Below, piece by piece: positions 61,076 through 64,000 of a DNA stretch of 64,000 nucleotides. The notes under the pieces were generated by a model. It had not been told where the DNA came from and did not search any database. It was given only the letters and a program-made list of their open reading frames with translations. This DNA is from Saccharothrix ecbatanensis (GTDB lineage: Bacteria > Actinomycetota > Actinomycetes > Mycobacteriales > Pseudonocardiaceae): the NCBI RefSeq assembly GCF_014205015.1, contig NZ_JACHMO010000001.1, positions 186,001 through 250,000 on the forward strand. Direction: 5' to 3'. Position numbers and translations under genes: made by a program. Within the stretch, counting starts at the first letter, position 1, and each line of letters starts with the position of its first letter.

Positions 61076-62234
61076 CGGCCACCGCCAACCCGGCCAGGCT
61101 CAACGCCACGCCCACCCACGCGGTGGAGGTGAAGCCCCAGCCCGCGCCGATGGCCAGACCGCCCAGCCACGCGCCCGCGCCGTTGGCGATGTTCAACGCC
61201 GAGTGGTTGGACGACGACGCCAGCGACGGCGCGTCGGGTGAGGCGTCCATCAGCCGGACCTGGAGTGCCGACGCCAGGATCTGCGACACCAGCCCGAGCA
61301 GGAACACCGTCCCGAACGCCATCACCGGGGAGGTGGCGGTCAGCGCGAACAGCACCAGCACGACCGTCACCGCGGACATGGCGCCGAACACCGTGCCCAT
61401 GACCGACCAGTCCACGAACCGCCCGCCGACCGTGGCGCCGATCGTCATGCCGAGCCCGAACACGGCCAGGATCCACGGCACGGCGGCCGACGACAGGCCG
61501 GTGACCTCGGTGGTGAGCGGCGAGATGTAGGAGTAGACGGCGAACATGCCGCCGAACCCGATCATGCCGGTGACCAGCGCGAACCACACCTGCGGGCGGC
61601 GGAACGCGCGGAGTTCGGCGCCGATGCCGGCGTCACGGGGAGCGGGCACGCGGGGCAGCCACCGGGCCACTGCCACCGCAGTGGCGAGCGCGATCACCGC
61701 CACCGCGAAGTACGCGACCCGCCACCCGATCTGCTGACCGGCGGCGGTCACCACCGGCACGCCGATCAGGTTGGCCAGCGTCAGCCCGACCATGATCCGG
61801 GCGACCGCCGTGCCACGTCGTTCCGGCGGCACGAGGGTGGTGGCGACGACGGCGGCGATGCCGAAGAACGCGCCGTGCGGCAGACCGGCCACGAACCGTG
61901 CCGTCATCAGCAGGGTGGTGTTCGGCGCCATGGCGGACAGGCCGTTGCCGAGGGCCAACGCGATCGTGAGGCCGATCAGCAGACCCTTGCGCGGCAGCTT
62001 CGCGGCCAGTCCGGCGATGAGCGGCGCGCCGACCACGACGCCGAGCGCGTAGAGGCTGATCGCGTGGCCGGCGGTGGGGATCGAGATGCCGAACGTGTCC
62101 GCCATCTGCGGCAGCAGACCCATGGTGGCGAACTCGGTGGTGCCGATGGCGAAGCCGCCCATCGCCAGCGCGAACATCGCCGCGCCACCGTTGATCCGAC
62201 GGGTCGCGGCGGGCTCGACGGTCGTCGCCGTCAT
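61035..62234 (-). CDS. MFS transporter, DHA1/AraJ type
   Basis: A 399-residue twelve-span transporter. FAIGTTEFATMGLLPQMADTFGISIPTAGHAISLYALGVVVGAPL is the hallmark of the AraJ/YdhP efflux group, with PRKGLLIG in loop 2-3 and ARFVAGLPHGAFFG in span 4-5. ATG at 62234 has GGAG-type context upstream. Probably exports sugars or drugs. The 3' end is the parent of the tandem repeat that follows. Confidence 0.88.
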   Translation of the reverse strand: MTATTVEPAATRRINGGAAMFALAMGGFAIGTTEFATMGLLPQMADTFGISIPTAGHAISLYALGVVVGAPLIAGLAAKLPRKGLLIGLTIALALGNGLSAMAPNTTLLMTARFVAGLPHGAFFGIAAVVATTLVPPERRGTAVARIMVGLTLANLIGVPVVTAAGQQIGWRVAYFAVAVIALATAVAVARWLPRVPAPRDAGIGAELRAFRRPQVWFALVTGMIGFGGMFAVYSYISPLTTEVTGLSSAAVPWILAVFGLGMTIGATVGGRFVDWSVMGTVFGAMSAVTVVLVLFALTATSPVMAFGTVFLLGLVSQILASALQVRLMDASPDAPSLASSSNHSALNIANGAGAWLGGLAIGAGWGFTSTAWVGVALSLAGLAVAGLSVLVDHRRLTA

Positions 62235-62347
62235 CTGGGCTCCTGTCGTCTGTCCCGAGTCGACAGTGACCGCGCGACTTGATTAGCTACCGAAACGATT
62301 TTACGGTCGAGTCCCCGCCGGGTCGCATCGTGCGCGCGTGCCTCTGC

Positions 62348-62749
62348 TCACACGGTGCGACCTGCCTGAGGGATGTCGAGCGCGGTGCCGTACAGGCGGG
62401 AAGCGCGGAGGGTGATCGCCAGACGGCGGTCTGGTTCCGGCTCGCCGTCCGTCTCCGCCTCGACCAGTTCCGCATCGCCCTCGACCACGGCGAACGACCA
62501 CACGTCCGGCCCGCTGACGTGCAGCGACACCCGCGGGTTGGTGCGGATCTGGCGGGCTTTGAGGCGGTCCGCCGTGGTGGAGACGCGGATCGTGCGTTTC
62601 TCCGGGTCCCACTGGTACAGCACCGTGGACAGGTGCGGCTGCCCGCTGCGCTTCACGGTCGCCAGCACCCCGAACTGCTGTGCCCCGATCAGGGCCACCA
62701 GCTCGTCATCGGTGAGGGTGCGCGGTGCGGGGCCTGCGTTGACGGTCAT
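62348..62749 (-). CDS. PPOX-class (pyridoxamine 5'-phosphate oxidase-like) F420/FMN-binding protein
   Basis: A 133-residue split-barrel flavin or F420 protein. FGVLATVKRSGQPHLSTVLYQWDPEKRTIRVSTTADRLKARQIRTNPRVSLHVSG is typical of actinobacterial PPOX-class oxidoreductases that reduce enones or small aromatics; TIRVSTT and RLKARQIRTNPR contribute the phosphate-binding basic residues. ATG at 62749, 30 bases after the start-side neighbour stop. May be co-transcribed with the MFS gene upstream. Confidence 0.87.
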   Translation of the reverse strand: MTVNAGPAPRTLTDDELVALIGAQQFGVLATVKRSGQPHLSTVLYQWDPEKRTIRVSTTADRLKARQIRTNPRVSLHVSGPDVWSFAVVEGDAELVEAETDGEPEPDRRLAITLRASRLYGTALDIPQAGRTV

Positions 62750-62779
62750 GTCGATCTCCTCGGTCAGACTGGGGGTGGG

Positions 62780-64000
62780 TCAGGCAGTGGGGCGCTTGCG
62801 CAGAACGGTCAGCGTGACCACGAACGCGGCGGCGAGCAGGGCGGCGGCGATGGTGAAGGCGACGTGGTACCCGGCGGTCAGGGCGGCGGGCTCGGCGAGG
62901 CCCGACGCCAAGTCCTCCTCGGTGCGGGCGGCGGCGAGGGTGGACAGGACGGCCACGCCCACGGCCATGCCGACCTGCTGCGTGGTGTTGAACAGGCCGG
63001 ACACCAGTCCGGCGTCATCCGGCTTGGCGTCGGACATGCCCAGCGAGGTCAGGGCCGGCAGCACCAGGCCGCCACCGGCGATCAGCAGCATGACCGGCAG
63101 AAGATCGGTCACGTAGTCCGCGTCCACCGGAACCATCGTGAGCTTGAGCATCGCCCCGAATAGCAGCACCAGCCCGGCCAGCAGCACCGCACGCTCACCG
63201 AACCGCGTGTTCAAGCGGGCCGAGACGAACAACGACACACCGCCGATGGCCACGGCCGCCGGCAGCATCGCCAAACCGGTCGCCAAAGCGCTGTAGTGCA
63301 ACACCTTCTGCATGAAGAGCGCCACGATGATCTGGAACGCGAACATCGCCGACAGCGTCAGGATCTGCACCAGGTTCGCCCCGATGACGTTCCGCGAACG
63401 CAGGATCCGCAGCGGCATCAACGGCGTCTTCGCGGTCGCCTGCCGAACGGCGAACCCGGCCAGCAGGACGAAGGCCAGCGCGCCGAGGCCGAGAGTGTGC
63501 GGAGCCGTCCACCCGTGCTGCTCGACCTTCACCACGGTGTAGATGCCGAGCATCAACCCACTCGTCACCAAAGCCGCGCCCAGCACGTCCGCGCCGGCGG
63601 CCAGACCCCTGCCCCGGTCGGACGGCAGCACGCGCACCGCCAGGGCGATCGTGGCCAAGCCGATCGGCAGGTTGATGAAGAAGATCCAGTGCCAGCTCAG
63701 CGCGTCGGTGAGCACTCCGCCCAGCACCTGCCCGATGGACGCCCCGGCCGCGCCGGTGAAGCTGAAGACGCCGATCGCCTTGGCCCGTTCGCGGGGATCG
63801 GTGAACAGCGTCACGAGGATGCCCAGCACGACCGCCGACGCCATCGCGCTGCCCGCGCCCTGGAGGAACCGCGCGGCGATCAGCAGACCCGGCGTCGTCG
63901 CCGCGCCCGCGAGCAGCGACGCGGCGGTGAACACGGCGTTCCCCGCCACGAACATCGCCTTGCGGCCGATCAGGTCACCGAGCCGCCCGGCCAGCAGCAA
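62780..64000 (-). CDS. MFS transporter, DHA2/EmrB-QacA type (start cut by window edge)
   Basis: The last 406 residues of a fourteen-span drug exporter. GRLGDLIGRKAMFVAGN is the loop 2-3 motif, ARFLQGAGSAMASAVVLGILVTLFTDPRERAKAIGVFSFTGAAGASIGQVLGGVLTDALSWHWIFFINLPIG contains antiporter motif C. The N-terminal one or two spans lie outside the window. Homologous exporters confer resistance to their own products or to outside toxins; the substrate is unknown. Confidence 0.9.
   Translation of the reverse strand: MLLAGRLGDLIGRKAMFVAGNAVFTAASLLAGAATTPGLLIAARFLQGAGSAMASAVVLGILVTLFTDPRERAKAIGVFSFTGAAGASIGQVLGGVLTDALSWHWIFFINLPIGLATIALAVRVLPSDRGRGLAAGADVLGAALVTSGLMLGIYTVVKVEQHGWTAPHTLGLGALAFVLLAGFAVRQATAKTPLMPLRILRSRNVIGANLVQILTLSAMFAFQIIVALFMQKVLHYSALATGLAMLPAAVAIGGVSLFVSARLNTRFGERAVLLAGLVLLFGAMLKLTMVPVDADYVTDLLPVMLLIAGGGLVLPALTSLGMSDAKPDDAGLVSGLFNTTQQVGMAVGVAVLSTLAAARTEEDLASGLAEPAALTAGYHVAFTIAAALLAAAFVVTLTVLRKRPTA

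Overview
The window is very GC-rich (roughly 70% by eye), has many 4-base start/stop overlaps, GTG and TTG starts and frequent leaderless starts. Its gene families (DUF397 with Scr1-type regulators, SigE-type ECF factors, an AMED_5909-like small protein) are typical of a filamentous actinomycete of the Pseudonocardiales (Saccharothrix, Lentzea or Actinosynnema-like). It reads as a chromosomal arm region rich in secreted carbohydrate enzymes, transporters and regulators. No rRNA, tRNA, prophage, insertion sequence or CRISPR array was recognised.

Layout. 1-6811: plant-polymer region with the start of a GH11 xylanase, an operon for a DUF4956 membrane protein, a VTC-domain protein and a secreted CotH-CBM2 protein, a decayed PNPOx gene, and a secreted beta-helix protein flanked by CebR-like operators. 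6921-9635: a SigE-type sigma factor with a coupled membrane protein, then an unknown gene. 9649-12681: a regulatory island of two Scr1-type XRE regulators, a DUF397 protein and three tiny coupled ORFs, with three palindromic operators. 12780-24218: one 11-gene operon on the minus strand, read from 24218 downwards: ATP-grasp ligase, DUF364-like protein, cysteine-synthase-like PLP enzyme, enolase-superfamily epimerase, MFS exporter, methyltransferase, a complete Opp/Nik-type importer and a GNAT acetyltransferase. Its promoter carries a Zur-type box over the -10 element. The set has the parts of a make/export/import metallophore (zincophore) system and is the most interesting locus here.

24375-26327: GH27 alpha-galactosidase broken by one in-frame amber codon. 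26481-27995: divergent CGNR regulator and EamA transporter. 28011-32813: a five-gene branched-chain-type amino acid ABC operon lying between two 85-bp inverted repeats. 32942-36084: S4 RNA-binding protein, secreted unknown protein, secreted serine hydrolase. 36220-44294: two NarL-type two-component systems flanking small genes and an ABC-2 exporter with an extracellular insert. 44417-54335: pectin and arabinan region with a Tat-secreted PL26-like rhamnogalacturonan lyase, a LacI repressor, a sugar ABC importer and a GH51 arabinofuranosidase. 54340-64000: UvrA-like resistance ATPase, VOC and AraC proteins, P-loop kinase, ECF sigma with SnoaL tail, alpha/beta hydrolase, a 58-bp tandem repeat, two MFS exporters and a PPOX protein.

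The carbohydrate genes seem to be wired by several distinct palindromes: CGAAACTTTCG (xylanase/CotH side), GAGAGCGCTCTC (beta-helix protein), GGAAAGCGCTTNCC (both the amino acid operon and the PL26 gene) and TTGCAGCGCAGCAA (arabinose operon). All functions are inferred from the sequence and remembered family features; no database search was run.
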